In this document: positions 15,956 to 25,041 of the stretch, one piece after another
How the letters are laid out: each line of letters begins with the position of its first letter
How positions within the stretch are numbered: the stretch's first letter is position 1
Origin: DATBGZ01 sp036557785
GTDB taxonomy: Bacteria > Actinomycetota > Actinomycetes > Mycobacteriales > Micromonosporaceae
DNA: 64,000 nucleotides
Direction: 5' to 3'
NCBI GenBank assembly: GCA_036557785.1
Contig: DATBGZ010000098.1
Span: 1 to 64,000, forward strand
Translations under genes and position numbers: made by a program
The notes under the pieces: model-generated
The model's input: the letters and a program-made list of their open reading frames with translations, nothing else
Told to the model about the DNA's origin: nothing
Database searches by the model: none

Positions 15956-16770
15956 GAGGAGTGCGGCGACGCTGGCGTCGGCTTGGCGTGGCGGGAGGGG
16001 AACCAGGGGATCTGGGGCGAGGTGGTGCGCTGGTAATCCGCGTACTCCGGATACCTCGACTTCGTGATGCTCTCGGTGAAGGACGTCGATCCCAGGAAGA
16101 GCAGCGTGAGCAGCACGGCGCCGATGACCGTCCACTGCAGCACCGATGCGGCGGCGATCGCGCCGAAGGCGAAGAAGACCCACCACTGGGCCTGCTCGAA
16201 GAAGAAATTCGGATGCCGCGAGTAGCGGAACAGCCCGGTGGTCAGGAACCGTGCCTGCGTCGCCGCGGCGGACTTGCGTTGGTGGAAGTTCCACTGCTGT
16301 TGGTCGGCGATGGTCTCACCGGTGAGGAGGGCCAGGAACACCACGGCGGCGACCGCGTCCAGGGCCCCCAGCGGCGTGGGGTGCCGGTAGGCCGTGTCCG
16401 CGGGCAGGGCGATGAGCAGCACGATCACGTTCTGATAGATGGAGATGAAGAACAGGTTGAGCACCTGGTACTGCCAGGGCTTCATCCGCTCCCGCAGCAC
16501 CTTCCAGCGGTAGTCCTCGCCGCCGCGCCGGTACCCGCCCTTGCGCGCGAAGTTGAAGGTCAGCCGGGAGCCCCAGAGCGTGACGAGCACGAGCATCAGG
16601 ACGAGCCGGGCGTCGGTCGGCGCGGCCGCGACGAAGACCGCGACGTATGCGACCGGCGCGATCGACCAGATCCGGTCCGTCCAGGAGTACTCGCGGGTCA
16701 CGAGCGAGAGCAGCCAGGTGGCCGCACTGACTCCAGCGAAGATCCACAGGCATACGGCGAGCGGCTCCAT
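15952..16770 (-). CDS. DUF1295 / steroid 5-alpha-reductase family membrane protein
   Basis: A 272-residue polytopic membrane protein with about seven hydrophobic segments and the family motif GLFRYSRHPNFFFEQAQWW near residue 195. The C-terminus ends PEYADYQRTTSPQIPWFP, typical of DUF1295. Related eukaryotic enzymes reduce steroid double bonds; bacterial roles are mostly unknown. It is first in a two-gene operon with the serine hydrolase. Confidence 0.87.
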   Translation of the reverse strand: MEPLAVCLWIFAGVSAATWLLSLVTREYSWTDRIWSIAPVAYVAVFVAAAPTDARLVLMLVLVTLWGSRLTFNFARKGGYRRGGEDYRWKVLRERMKPWQYQVLNLFFISIYQNVIVLLIALPADTAYRHPTPLGALDAVAAVVFLALLTGETIADQQQWNFHQRKSAAATQARFLTTGLFRYSRHPNFFFEQAQWWVFFAFGAIAAASVLQWTVIGAVLLTLLFLGSTSFTESITKSRYPEYADYQRTTSPQIPWFPSRHAKPTPASPHSS

Positions 16771-16828
16771 GCCGGTCACCCTATGCGCGACCGTACGGTG
16801 GCGGAAGATCAAGGACCGGCCGGGCGGC

Positions 16829-18046
16829 CTACAGGTAGAGGCCGCCCGGCGTGTCGACCTCGGGGGTGCCGACCGGCATGGTGCCATCCCGCAGCGCGAT
16901 GAGCTCGGCGAGCGTGGCACCCCTGCCCGGTACCCGGGTCCGGGCGTGGCTGTCGCCGAGCCAGGCCACGGCCTGGTCGTACGGCAGCGCTCCGACCTCG
17001 ATCTGCGCCAGACACCGTCCCGGCCTGGTGACCGCGGGGTGCAGCCGCGCGATGTCCTCGTTCGTCGTGATGGCGACGAGGATCTGGCGGCCCTGCCCGA
17101 GCAGCCCGTCGGTGAGGTTCAGCAGCCGCGACAGTGCCTGGCCCGCGGCGGCCGTGGCGCCCGGGCGGATCAGCTCGTCGCAGTCCTCGAGCAGCAACAT
17201 CCGCCACGGCTTGTCGTCGTCGTCATCGCCCATGATGACCTCGAGGAGATACCCGGGCGACCCGAAGAGCCGCTCCGGATCGAGCACGAAGTCGAGCTGA
17301 CACCAGGTTCGCCACTGCTTGGCGAGACTGCGAAGAGCCGTGGTCTTGCCGGTGCCGGGCGGGCCGTGCACGAGCAGGATCTTCCCGTTGATCTGCCGAG
17401 CCTGCGGCGCTTCGCCGTCACGCTCGCCATCGCCGCTGCCATCGAGTGCCATGAGGTGGTCGAAGGCCACCGCGACCGCGGCGTCGTAGTTGCGGCGGAT
17501 CTGCGCCCAGGGCTGGGTCGCGATCGGCAGCTCGCGCCGGTTCGCGCCGTTCGCGGTCAGATGCCAGAAGCCGATCTCCACCCGCGGATCCTCGGGTGCC
17601 AACTCCTCGACGGCACCGTCGATCGCCTGCTCCAGCACGGTCGTGGCGAGCTCCTCGGAGGTGGCCACTACCTCGACGTTGGCGCCACCCTCGGCCCAGC
17701 GGACGGACATCAGGGTCCACCCGTCGCCGAGAACCAGGTGCGCGCTGCGGCCCGGGCCGACGGTCGAGCGCACCGGCTGCGTGTCCGGCGGCCGCAGGGT
17801 CGCCTCCGGGCGCACGCTGGACAGCCGCTGGGAACGGGCGAACGGCTGGCTCCCGTCCAGGAACGGGGCCATGAGGAAGCTCTCGATCAGTCCGACCGTG
17901 TTGCCGCCGTGGTAGCTCACGGCCTGCACGCGGTCAGCCAGCAGACCCGCTCCGGGTCCGATCGGGCGGCGAGGTGTCGCGGGCGCCGTCCGTCGACCCG
18001 GCCGCATGGCAGGGATGGGCAGGGGACGGTGCTCGGTGGTTGTCAC
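16829..18046 (-). CDS. AAA ATPase with DUF5925 N-terminal domain
   Basis: A 405-residue protein. The N-terminal half (about 35-195) is an actinobacterial domain of the DUF5925 type. The C-terminal half is an AAA ATPase with Walker A GPPGTGKT (228-235), Walker B MLLLEDCDELI (about 284-294), sensor region ILVAITTNEDIA and the arginine-finger-like HPAVTRPGRCLAQIEV. It begins with GTG 18046. The function is unknown; such ATPases often remodel protein complexes. It is neither fused to nor overlapping its neighbours. Confidence 0.85.
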   Translation of the reverse strand: MTTTEHRPLPIPAMRPGRRTAPATPRRPIGPGAGLLADRVQAVSYHGGNTVGLIESFLMAPFLDGSQPFARSQRLSSVRPEATLRPPDTQPVRSTVGPGRSAHLVLGDGWTLMSVRWAEGGANVEVVATSEELATTVLEQAIDGAVEELAPEDPRVEIGFWHLTANGANRRELPIATQPWAQIRRNYDAAVAVAFDHLMALDGSGDGERDGEAPQARQINGKILLVHGPPGTGKTTALRSLAKQWRTWCQLDFVLDPERLFGSPGYLLEVIMGDDDDDKPWRMLLLEDCDELIRPGATAAAGQALSRLLNLTDGLLGQGRQILVAITTNEDIARLHPAVTRPGRCLAQIEVGALPYDQAVAWLGDSHARTRVPGRGATLAELIALRDGTMPVGTPEVDTPGGLYL

Positions 18047-18131
18047 TCATCCATGGTCCGGGCGACATAGCGTTGCGTCGACTTCATTTCGACAACATCC
18101 TTACGCCACAAGGATCGCGCGGGCAAGAGCG

Positions 18132-18743
18132 TCACCGCGGCCAGTTCTTGCACTGCCAGGTCGTGCCATCGGTGTCGACCCGGAACGGCACGGCGTGGGG
18201 CAGCGGCTGGCCCCAGACGTCCGCTCCGTTGCCGCACAGCGCCGCCAGGCCGGCGGTCAGGCTCGCCACGTGCCCGACCAGCGCCACCACCCCGCCCGGG
18301 TTGTCGGCGGCGACCGAGCGCAGGGCCGTCTCCATCCGCGCCACCACCTCGTGGCCGCTCTCGCCGTTCGCGACCCGCGCATCCAGGCCACCCTGCACGA
18401 CCCACTGGCGCAGCACCTCCGCCGACTCGACGCTGACCCGCTCGTCGTCGTCGCCGTCACGCAGTCCGAGACCGACCTCGACCAGACCGGTCAGCGGGAC
18501 GAGTGGACGCGCGAGTCCCAGTTCGCTCGCGAGCACGTCCGCCGTCTGGATCGCCCGGACCGCGGTGCTCGCGTAGACCCGCGTCGGCCGGCGGCGCAGC
18601 GACGCGAGGGTGGCCGCCGCGGCTTTCGCCTGTGCCCGGCCGGTCGCGGTCAGCGCCGCACCCGGCACCGCGCCCATCTGCCCGGCGATGACGTTCGCGG
18701 ACTCCCCGTGCCGAAGACACCAGATCTGCGTGGTGGTCGCCAT
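18132..18743 (-). CDS. Histidine phosphatase family protein
   Basis: A 203-residue phosphoglycerate-mutase-like phosphatase. The catalytic RHG is in LRHGES near residue 12, the second His in ALVGHVASL near residue 158, and the conserved ASTAVRAIQTA segment near 58. The length fits small phosphatases that act on sugar phosphates, nucleotides or phosphopeptides. It is read in the same direction as the downstream AAA gene, with an 85-base gap. Confidence 0.86.
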   Translation of the reverse strand: MATTTQIWCLRHGESANVIAGQMGAVPGAALTATGRAQAKAAAATLASLRRRPTRVYASTAVRAIQTADVLASELGLARPLVPLTGLVEVGLGLRDGDDDERVSVESAEVLRQWVVQGGLDARVANGESGHEVVARMETALRSVAADNPGGVVALVGHVASLTAGLAALCGNGADVWGQPLPHAVPFRVDTDGTTWQCKNWPR

Positions 18744-18965
18744 CGGGCGATCATCCCATGCCCTTCATAGCGATGTCCACTGTGGACCCGCAGATCCGCC
18801 TGCCGAGCACTGCCGCGATCCGTTTGTGAAAGGGCTACGGATGAAAGCGTGGCAGGTGAAAGGGCCGGTGGCGAAAGGATTCACGAACTGGGAGGCGACA
18901 CCGTCGCGCACCACCGGCGCATCGTGCGGCAGCGTCCACAGAGGAGCGGTGACGTCCGTGGGCGG

Positions 18966-21476
18966 TCAGGTCAGTCCGGCGCGGCGAAGGGCGTCGGCGA
19001 GGGCGGTGTCGGGCGGCGCATCCGTCCGGCGGCCTGCGTCCGTGCCGGACGAGCGCTGCCCCGACGAGCGCTGCCCCGACGAGCCGTGCCCTGACGCGCC
19101 GCGACGGTCGGTCGCGCCGCGCTGAGCATCGCGGCCGCTCCGAGCGCCCGCGCGCTGGTCGGCCGGTCGTCGACGGTGGCCCGATGTCGCTGTGGCGCCC
19201 GATGTCGCTGTGCCGCCCGATGTCGCTGTGCCGCCCGACGAGACTGGCGCGGCGGCGCGACCGGTGACCGGGTCGTCGTCGAGTCGCAGCGTCAGCGAGA
19301 TGCGCTTGCGCGGTACATCGACGTCCAGCACCTTGACCCGGACCACGTCGCCGGGCTTGACCACGTCGCGCGGATCCTTGACGAAGCTGTGCGACATCGC
19401 CGAGACGTGCACGAGCCCGTCCTGGTGCACGCCGACGTCCACGAAGGCGCCGAACGCGGCCACGTTGGTGACCACGCCCTCCAGCACCATTCCCGGGCGC
19501 AGGTCCGCCAGCGTCTCGACCCCTTCGGCGAAGGTGGCTGTCTTGAACGCCGGGCGTGGGTCGCGTCCGGGCTTCTCGAGCTCCCGCAGGATGTCGGAGA
19601 CGGTGGGCAGCCCGAACCTATCGTCCACAAAGGATGCTGGTTTGAGTCCACGCAGGACAGCGGTGTTCCCGATCAGTGCCGTCAGCGCTGAGCCGGTCGT
19701 GGCGAGGATGCGTCGGACCACCGGATAGGCCTCCGGATGCACGCTCGAGGCGTCGAGCGGGTCGTCGCCCTTGGCGATGCGCAGGAAGCCCGCGCACTGC
19801 TCAAAGGCCTTGGGTCCCAAGCGTGGCACCGACTTCAGCGCCGAGCGTGACCGGAACGGACCGTTGGTGTCGCGATGCGCCACGATGTTCGCGGCGAGCC
19901 CTTCCGTGATGCCGGAGACGCGTGTGAGCAGCGGGACGGAGGCGGTGTTGACATCCACGCCCACCGCGTTCACGCAGTCCTCGACGACGGCGTCGAGACC
20001 GCGGGAGAGCTTCGCCTCGGCGAGGTCGTGCTGGTACTGGCCGACCCCGATCGACTTCGGGTCGATCTTCACCAGCTCGGCCAGCGGATCCTGCAGCCGG
20101 CGGGCGATCGACACCGCACCGCGCAGCGAGACGTCCAGGGCCGGCAACTCGGCCGAAGCATAGGCCGATGCCGAGTAGACCGAGGCGCCGGCCTCGGAGA
20201 CCACGACCTTCGTCAGGCCCGGCACCAGCGAGACCAGCTCAGCCGCGAGCTTGTCGGTCTCGCGCGATGCCGTACCGTTGCCGATGGCGACCAGCTCGAC
20301 GCCGTGCGCCCGTACCAGACGGGCCAACGTCACGAGCGAGTCCTGCCAGCGCTGATGCGGCACATGCGGGTAGATCGTGTCGGTCGCGACGACCTTGCCC
20401 GTGGCATCGACGACCGCCACCTTCACCCCGGTGCGGTAGCCGGGGTCCAGGCCCATCGTTGGCCGGGTGCCGGCGGGTGCGGTGAGCAGCAGGTCGCGCA
20501 GGTTGGCGGCGAAGACCCGTACCGCCTCGTCCTCCGCCGCCTGGAACAGCCGCATGCGGATGTCGATGCCGAGGTGGGCCAGGATCCGGGTACGCCAGGC
20601 CCATCGCACGGTCTCGGCCAACCACCGGTCCGCGGCGCGCCCCCGGTCGGCGATCCCGAACCGTACCGCGATGTCCCGTTCGTACCCGGTCGGACCGGAC
20701 GGGGCCGGATCGACGGCGGGTTGCTCGGGCTGGATCGCCAGGTCGAGGATCTCCTCCTTCTCGCCCCGGAACAGGGCGAGGACGCGATGTGAGGGCAGCG
20801 TGGTGAAGGACTCGGCGAAGTCGAAGTAGTCGGCGAACTTGGCTCCGGCCTCCTGCTTTCCCGCCCGTACCGTGGAGACCAGGCGACCACGCTGCCACAT
20901 CTTCTCGCGCAGCGCTCCGATCAGGTCGGCGTCCTCGCCGAAGCGTTCCACGAGGATCGCCCTCGCCCCGTCCAGGGCCGCCGCCTCGTCCGCGACGCCT
21001 CTGTCCGGATCCACATAGGACGAAGCGGTCGGGACCGGGTCGAGCGTCGGGTCACCGAGCAGCGCGTCGGCGAGCGGCTCCAGCCCGGCCTCGCGCGCGA
21101 TCTGGGCCTTCGTGCGGCGCTTGGGCTTGTACGGCAGGTAGATGTCCTCCAGCCGCGCCTTCGAGTCGGCCGCGTTGATCTGTGCGAGCAGTTCATCGGT
21201 GAGCTTGCCCTGCGACCGGATCGAGTCAATGATCGATGTCCGTCGCTCCTCCATCTCGCGCAGATAGCGCAGCCGCTCCTCGAGCGTGCGCAACTGCGCG
21301 TCGTCGAGCGAGCCGGTGACCTCCTTGCGGTAGCGGGCGATGAACGGTACCGTCGCCCCGCCGTCGAGCAGCTCGATCGCCGACGTCACCTGGCTGTCGC
21401 GCACGCCGAGCTCGGACGCGATCCGCTGGCTGATCTCGCGGGCGGGATTCTCGGCCGTACCTGCCGCGTTCGTCAC
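18966..21476 (-). CDS. tex: Tex family RNA-binding transcription accessory protein
   Basis: An 836-residue Tex protein. In order: N-terminal helical Tex domain (about 10-200; FIARYRKEVTGSLDDAQLR, SYVDPDRGVADEAAALDGAR), YqgF-like domain (GLDPGYRTGVKVAVVDATG), helix-hairpin-helix pair (NVGVDVNTASVPLLTRVSGI-type text, FRSRSALKSVPRLGPKAFEQ) and S1 RNA-binding domain (GMVLEGVVTNVAAFGAFVDVG, about 640-715). The last about 110 residues are a low-complexity Ser/Gly/Arg tail encoded by tandem repeats. GTG 21476 has GGAGG upstream. Tex binds nucleic acids and influences transcription. Confidence 0.92.
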   Translation of the reverse strand: MTNAAGTAENPAREISQRIASELGVRDSQVTSAIELLDGGATVPFIARYRKEVTGSLDDAQLRTLEERLRYLREMEERRTSIIDSIRSQGKLTDELLAQINAADSKARLEDIYLPYKPKRRTKAQIAREAGLEPLADALLGDPTLDPVPTASSYVDPDRGVADEAAALDGARAILVERFGEDADLIGALREKMWQRGRLVSTVRAGKQEAGAKFADYFDFAESFTTLPSHRVLALFRGEKEEILDLAIQPEQPAVDPAPSGPTGYERDIAVRFGIADRGRAADRWLAETVRWAWRTRILAHLGIDIRMRLFQAAEDEAVRVFAANLRDLLLTAPAGTRPTMGLDPGYRTGVKVAVVDATGKVVATDTIYPHVPHQRWQDSLVTLARLVRAHGVELVAIGNGTASRETDKLAAELVSLVPGLTKVVVSEAGASVYSASAYASAELPALDVSLRGAVSIARRLQDPLAELVKIDPKSIGVGQYQHDLAEAKLSRGLDAVVEDCVNAVGVDVNTASVPLLTRVSGITEGLAANIVAHRDTNGPFRSRSALKSVPRLGPKAFEQCAGFLRIAKGDDPLDASSVHPEAYPVVRRILATTGSALTALIGNTAVLRGLKPASFVDDRFGLPTVSDILRELEKPGRDPRPAFKTATFAEGVETLADLRPGMVLEGVVTNVAAFGAFVDVGVHQDGLVHVSAMSHSFVKDPRDVVKPGDVVRVKVLDVDVPRKRISLTLRLDDDPVTGRAAAPVSSGGTATSGGTATSGATATSGHRRRPADQRAGARSGRDAQRGATDRRGASGHGSSGQRSSGQRSSGTDAGRRTDAPPDTALADALRRAGLT
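19048..19092. repeat. 15-bp tandem repeat in the Tex tail
   Basis: Two exact copies and one degenerate copy of GACGAGCGCTGCCCC, in frame near the 3' end of the minus-strand tex gene. They encode the GQRSS-type repeat. Confidence 0.85.
19183..19236. repeat. 18-bp tandem repeat in the Tex tail
   Basis: Three adjacent copies of GATGTCGCTGTGCCGCCC, the first with one substitution, in frame in tex. They encode a Gly-Gly-Thr-Ala-Thr-Ser repeat on the minus strand. Confidence 0.88.
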
Positions 21477-21576
21477 CGATGGCCTCCTCGCTGCGTACCG
21501 CGCTGAGCGGTCCGGCGTGCCATTGTGCCGCCCGGCCGACCGAACGGCACGTCGCCGCGCGGGGGCGCGGCGTCGA

Positions 21577-22581
21577 CTAGTCGCCTGCGGAGAGTATCGG
21601 GATGATGTGCTCGCCGTACTCGGCCAGGGTGTGCTCCTTGTCGTCGTGCTGGAGATAGATCGCGAACTGGTCGACGCCGAGGTCGCGCAGCTCCCGCAGG
21701 CGCTCCAGATGCGCCTCGACCGGGCCGAGGATGCAGAACCGATCCACGACCTCGTCGGGCACGAAGTCGACGTGCGGATTGCCGGCCCGGCCGTGTGTCG
21801 TGTAGTCGTATCCCGTGCGGCCGGCAATGTACTCGGTCAGGGCGGCCGGCACCGAACTGTGCTCGCCGTAGCGGCTCACGATGTCCGCGACGTGATTGCC
21901 GACCATGCCGCCGAACCAGCGGGTCTGCTCGCGTTGGTGTGCCAGATCGTGGCCGACGTATGCGGGCGCCGCGACGCAGAACTTCAGCGCCGCCGGATCC
22001 CGGCCGGCCTTCTCGGCGGCAGACCGTACGGCACCGATCATCCAGGCCGCGATGTCCGGGTCGGCCAGCTGCAGGATGTACCCGTCGCCGACCTCACCGG
22101 CCACGGCGAGTGCCTTCGGCCCGTACGCGGCCACCCACACGTCGAGCCGACCGTCGCGCAGCCACGGGAAGCGCAGTTCCTGGCCGTTGCGGACGATCGT
22201 GCCGCCGTTCGCGAGCGCCCGGATCACCTCGACGCACTCGCGCAGCTGCGGGATCGTCGTTGGCGCGATGCCGAGGGTACGCAGCGCCGAGTCGCCCCGG
22301 CCGATGCCGCAGATCGTCCGGTTGCCGAACATCTCGTTGAGCGTCGCGAATGTCGACGCGGTCACGGTCCAGTCGCGGGTGCCCGGATTCGTCACCATCG
22401 GCCCGACCATCACCGACGACGTGTTCGCCAGGATCTGGCTGTAGACGACGTACGGCTCCTGCCACAGCAGGTGCGAGTCGAACGTCCACACGTGCGAGAA
22501 GCCGGCCGCCTCGGCGCGTTGCGCCAGCGCGACCACATTCGACGCCGGTGGGTCGAGTTGAAAGACGATGCCGAAGTCCAT
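21577..22581 (-). CDS. LLM-class F420-dependent oxidoreductase (pyrimidine-cluster type)
   Basis: A 334-residue luciferase-like TIM-barrel oxidoreductase. MDFGIVFQLDPP, FSHVWTFDSHLLWQEPYVVYSQ and GPMVTNPGTRDWTVTAS fit the subfamily (TIGR03842-like, from memory) that accompanies dihydropyrimidinase genes. It lies 11 bases downstream of hydA in the same operon, so an F420-dependent step on a pyrimidine or hydantoin ring is plausible. Substrate unproven. Confidence 0.85.
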   Translation of the reverse strand: MDFGIVFQLDPPASNVVALAQRAEAAGFSHVWTFDSHLLWQEPYVVYSQILANTSSVMVGPMVTNPGTRDWTVTASTFATLNEMFGNRTICGIGRGDSALRTLGIAPTTIPQLRECVEVIRALANGGTIVRNGQELRFPWLRDGRLDVWVAAYGPKALAVAGEVGDGYILQLADPDIAAWMIGAVRSAAEKAGRDPAALKFCVAAPAYVGHDLAHQREQTRWFGGMVGNHVADIVSRYGEHSSVPAALTEYIAGRTGYDYTTHGRAGNPHVDFVPDEVVDRFCILGPVEAHLERLRELRDLGVDQFAIYLQHDDKEHTLAEYGEHIIPILSAGD

Positions 22582-22592
22582 TCCAGCGCCCC

Positions 22593-24005
22593 TCAGAGCA
22601 GGTAGGTGGACAAGCCGCGGCGCAGGTACCGGCCGCGGCCCTTGCTGCCGTGCAATGTCCCGTCCTGGACGATCACTTCGCCGCGGGACAGGACGGTATC
22701 GACGCGACCCGCGATCTCGTACCCTTCCCACGCCGAGTGGTCCATGTTCATGTGGTGCGTCTCGACGCTGATCGTCGTGCGGCCGGCCGGGTCGTAGAGC
22801 ACGATGTCGGCATCCGATCCCGGCGCGATCACACCCTTGTGCGGGTACAGGCCGAACATCCGCGCCGGCGTGGTGGCGATCGTCTCTACCCAGCGCTCCA
22901 GCGACAGTTTGCCGTCGGCGACGCCCTGGTAGACGAGGTCGACCCGGTGCTCGACCGTGCCGATGCCGTTGGGGATCTTCGAGAAGTCGCCCAGGCCGAG
23001 CTCCTTCTGCTCCTTCATGCAGAACGGGCAGTGGTCGGTGGAGACGATCGCCAGGTCGTTGGTGCGCAGGCCCTGCCACAGGTCCGCCCGGTGTGTCTCG
23101 TGCTTGCTCCGCAACGGGGGAGAGGCGACCCATTTCGCGCCCTCGAATCCCGGCGCCCCGAGCTGGTCCTCGAGCGTGAGGTACAGGTACTGCGGGCAGG
23201 TCTCCGCGAACACGTTGCGTCCGGCGTCGCGTGCCGCGGCCACCTGCGCCAGCGCACCGCTCGCGGAGAGGTGCACGAAGTAGAGCGGGCAGTCTTGCGC
23301 GACGCCGGCCAGCACGATGGCCCGGTGGGTTGCCTCGGCCTCCAACTCCGGCGGCCGCGTGAGCCCGTGGTACACCGGGTCGGTCTGTCCGCGCGCCAAT
23401 GCCTGGCGCACCAGCACATCGATCGCGATGCCGTTCTCGGCGTGCATCATGATCAGCGCGCCGTTCTCCCGGGCCCGCTGCATCGCCCGCAGGACCTGGC
23501 CGTCGTCGCTGTAGAAGACTCCCGGGTACGCCATGAACAGCTTGAAGCTGGTCACGCCCTCGTCGGCGACCAGTTGGTCCATCGCCTTCAGCGCGTCCTC
23601 GTCGACCCCGCCCAGGATCATGTGGAAGCCGTAGTCGATGAAGCACTCGCCGTCGGCCTTCGCGTGCCACGCGGCGAGACCCTCCTGGACGACCTCACCG
23701 GTCCGCTGCACCGCGAAATCGATGATCGTCGTGGTTCCGCCGAACGCCGCGGCGCGCGTGCCGGTCTCGAACGTGTCGCTGGCGAACGTGCCACCGAAGG
23801 GCAGCTCCATGTGGGTGTGCACGTCGATGCCGCCCGGAATCACGTACTTGCCGGTCGCGTCCAGCACCGTGTCCGCGCTCTCGGCCGTGACCGACCCGGT
23901 GCCGGGCGCCACGACGGCCGTGATGGTTTCGCCGTCGACGATGACGTCGGCCGGCGTGCGGCCGGTCGGCCCGACGACGGTGCCGCCGGAGATCAGGAGG
24001 GTCAC
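22593..24005 (-). CDS. hydA: Dihydropyrimidinase / D-hydantoinase
   Basis: A 470-residue amidohydrolase that opens the ring of dihydrouracil/dihydrothymine or hydantoins. Metal ligands are visible: DVHTHMELPFGG (HxH), TSFKLFMAYPG (lysine to be carbamylated, near 150), MHAENG, YFVHLSASG and IVSTDHCPFC (Asp). The start GTG 24005 overlaps the nitrilase stop (GTGA), so the genes are coupled. The length is normal. With the upstream amidohydrolase it makes the second and third steps of reductive pyrimidine breakdown; dihydropyrimidine dehydrogenase is not in the window. Confidence 0.93.
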   Translation of the reverse strand: MTLLISGGTVVGPTGRTPADVIVDGETITAVVAPGTGSVTAESADTVLDATGKYVIPGGIDVHTHMELPFGGTFASDTFETGTRAAAFGGTTTIIDFAVQRTGEVVQEGLAAWHAKADGECFIDYGFHMILGGVDEDALKAMDQLVADEGVTSFKLFMAYPGVFYSDDGQVLRAMQRARENGALIMMHAENGIAIDVLVRQALARGQTDPVYHGLTRPPELEAEATHRAIVLAGVAQDCPLYFVHLSASGALAQVAAARDAGRNVFAETCPQYLYLTLEDQLGAPGFEGAKWVASPPLRSKHETHRADLWQGLRTNDLAIVSTDHCPFCMKEQKELGLGDFSKIPNGIGTVEHRVDLVYQGVADGKLSLERWVETIATTPARMFGLYPHKGVIAPGSDADIVLYDPAGRTTISVETHHMNMDHSAWEGYEIAGRVDTVLSRGEVIVQDGTLHGSKGRGRYLRRGLSTYLL

Positions 24006-24844
24006 GGCTGCACCAGGCTTCCGTACTGGTCCGGCCGCCGGTCGCGGTAGAACGCCCACCGCTGCCGGACCTCCTCGAGCAGCGCGAGATCGAGGTCCCG
24101 GACGATCAGCTCCGGCTCGTGCGCGTCACCGACCTCGCCGACGAACTTGCCCTCCGGGTCGACGAAGTAGGAGGTGCCGTAGAAGTCGTCGTCGCCGATC
24201 TCGCTCTCGATGCCCACCCGGTTGATCGCGCCGATGAAGTACTCGTTCGCGACGGCGGCCGCCGGCTGCTCCAGCTTCCACAGGTACGCGGAGAGGCCCC
24301 GGCTGGTCGCCGAGGGATTGAAGACGACCTGGGCGCCGGCGAGGCCCAGCGCCCGCCAGCCCTCCGGGAAGTGGCGGTCGTAGCAGATGTAGACGCCGAC
24401 CTTGCCGACCGCGGTGTCGAAGACCGGGTACCCGAGGTTGCCGGGCCGGAAGTAGAACTTCTCCCAGAAGCCCTTGACCTGCGGGATATGGGTCTTGCGG
24501 AACTTCCCGAGATAGGTCCCGTCCGCGTCCACGACCGCCGCCGTGTTGTAGAGCACGCCGGGCTGCTCCTGCTCGTAGACCGGCAACACCATCACCATGC
24601 CGAGCTGCGCCGCGAGCGCGCTGAACCGCTCGACGGTCGGGCCGGGCACCGACTCCGCGTACTCGTAGTACTTCGGGTCCTGCACCTGGCAGAAGTACGG
24701 GCCGTAGAACAGCTCCTGGAAGCAGATGACCTTGGCGCCGGCGGCGGCTGCCTTCCGTGTGTACTCCTCATGCGCCTTGATCATCGATTCCTTGTCGCCG
24801 GTCCAACTCGTCTGCACCAGGGCGGCGCGTATCACCTCTGCCAT
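24002..24844 (-). CDS. Nitrilase-family N-carbamoyl amidohydrolase (beta-ureidopropionase-like)
   Basis: A 280-residue nitrilase-fold enzyme with triad residues Glu in ICFQELFYGPYFC, Lys in GKFRKTHIPQVKGFWEKFYF, and Cys in VYICYDRHFPEG. The FWEKFYF and FYGPYF segments are characteristic of N-carbamoyl-beta-alanine / N-carbamoylputrescine amidohydrolases. As first gene of the operon with hydA, it likely converts N-carbamoyl-beta-alanine to beta-alanine, CO2 and ammonia. ATG 24844 starts the family's MAEVIRAALVQTSW N-terminus. The 197-base gap upstream, divergent from the SPFH gene, must hold the operon promoter, but I see no clear box. Confidence 0.91.
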   Translation of the reverse strand: MAEVIRAALVQTSWTGDKESMIKAHEEYTRKAAAAGAKVICFQELFYGPYFCQVQDPKYYEYAESVPGPTVERFSALAAQLGMVMVLPVYEQEQPGVLYNTAAVVDADGTYLGKFRKTHIPQVKGFWEKFYFRPGNLGYPVFDTAVGKVGVYICYDRHFPEGWRALGLAGAQVVFNPSATSRGLSAYLWKLEQPAAAVANEYFIGAINRVGIESEIGDDDFYGTSYFVDPEGKFVGEVGDAHEPELIVRDLDLALLEEVRQRWAFYRDRRPDQYGSLVQP

Positions 24845-25041
24845 CGTGGCCTCTTCCCGTTCGATTCCTGGTCAATGCGCTGCCGGCATCGATCCGTCCA
24901 GACTAGGAGCCGGGCGGCTGCTGATCTACTGCCTGTCCGGCCAACTTCCGGGCCGCGCCGTCCGTGCCTGGCACACGTCGACCGCCGGGCTTGACGCGGC
25001 CGGCATCATAGGTACGCGTCGAAGGGGGAGGCAGGCCGGGG

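Noticed and set aside
18841..19125. ORF beginning MKAWQVKGPV, resembling the start of zinc-dependent dehydrogenases
   Set aside because: Similarity is limited to a few residues; it runs into the antisense of tex and lacks a dehydrogenase core.
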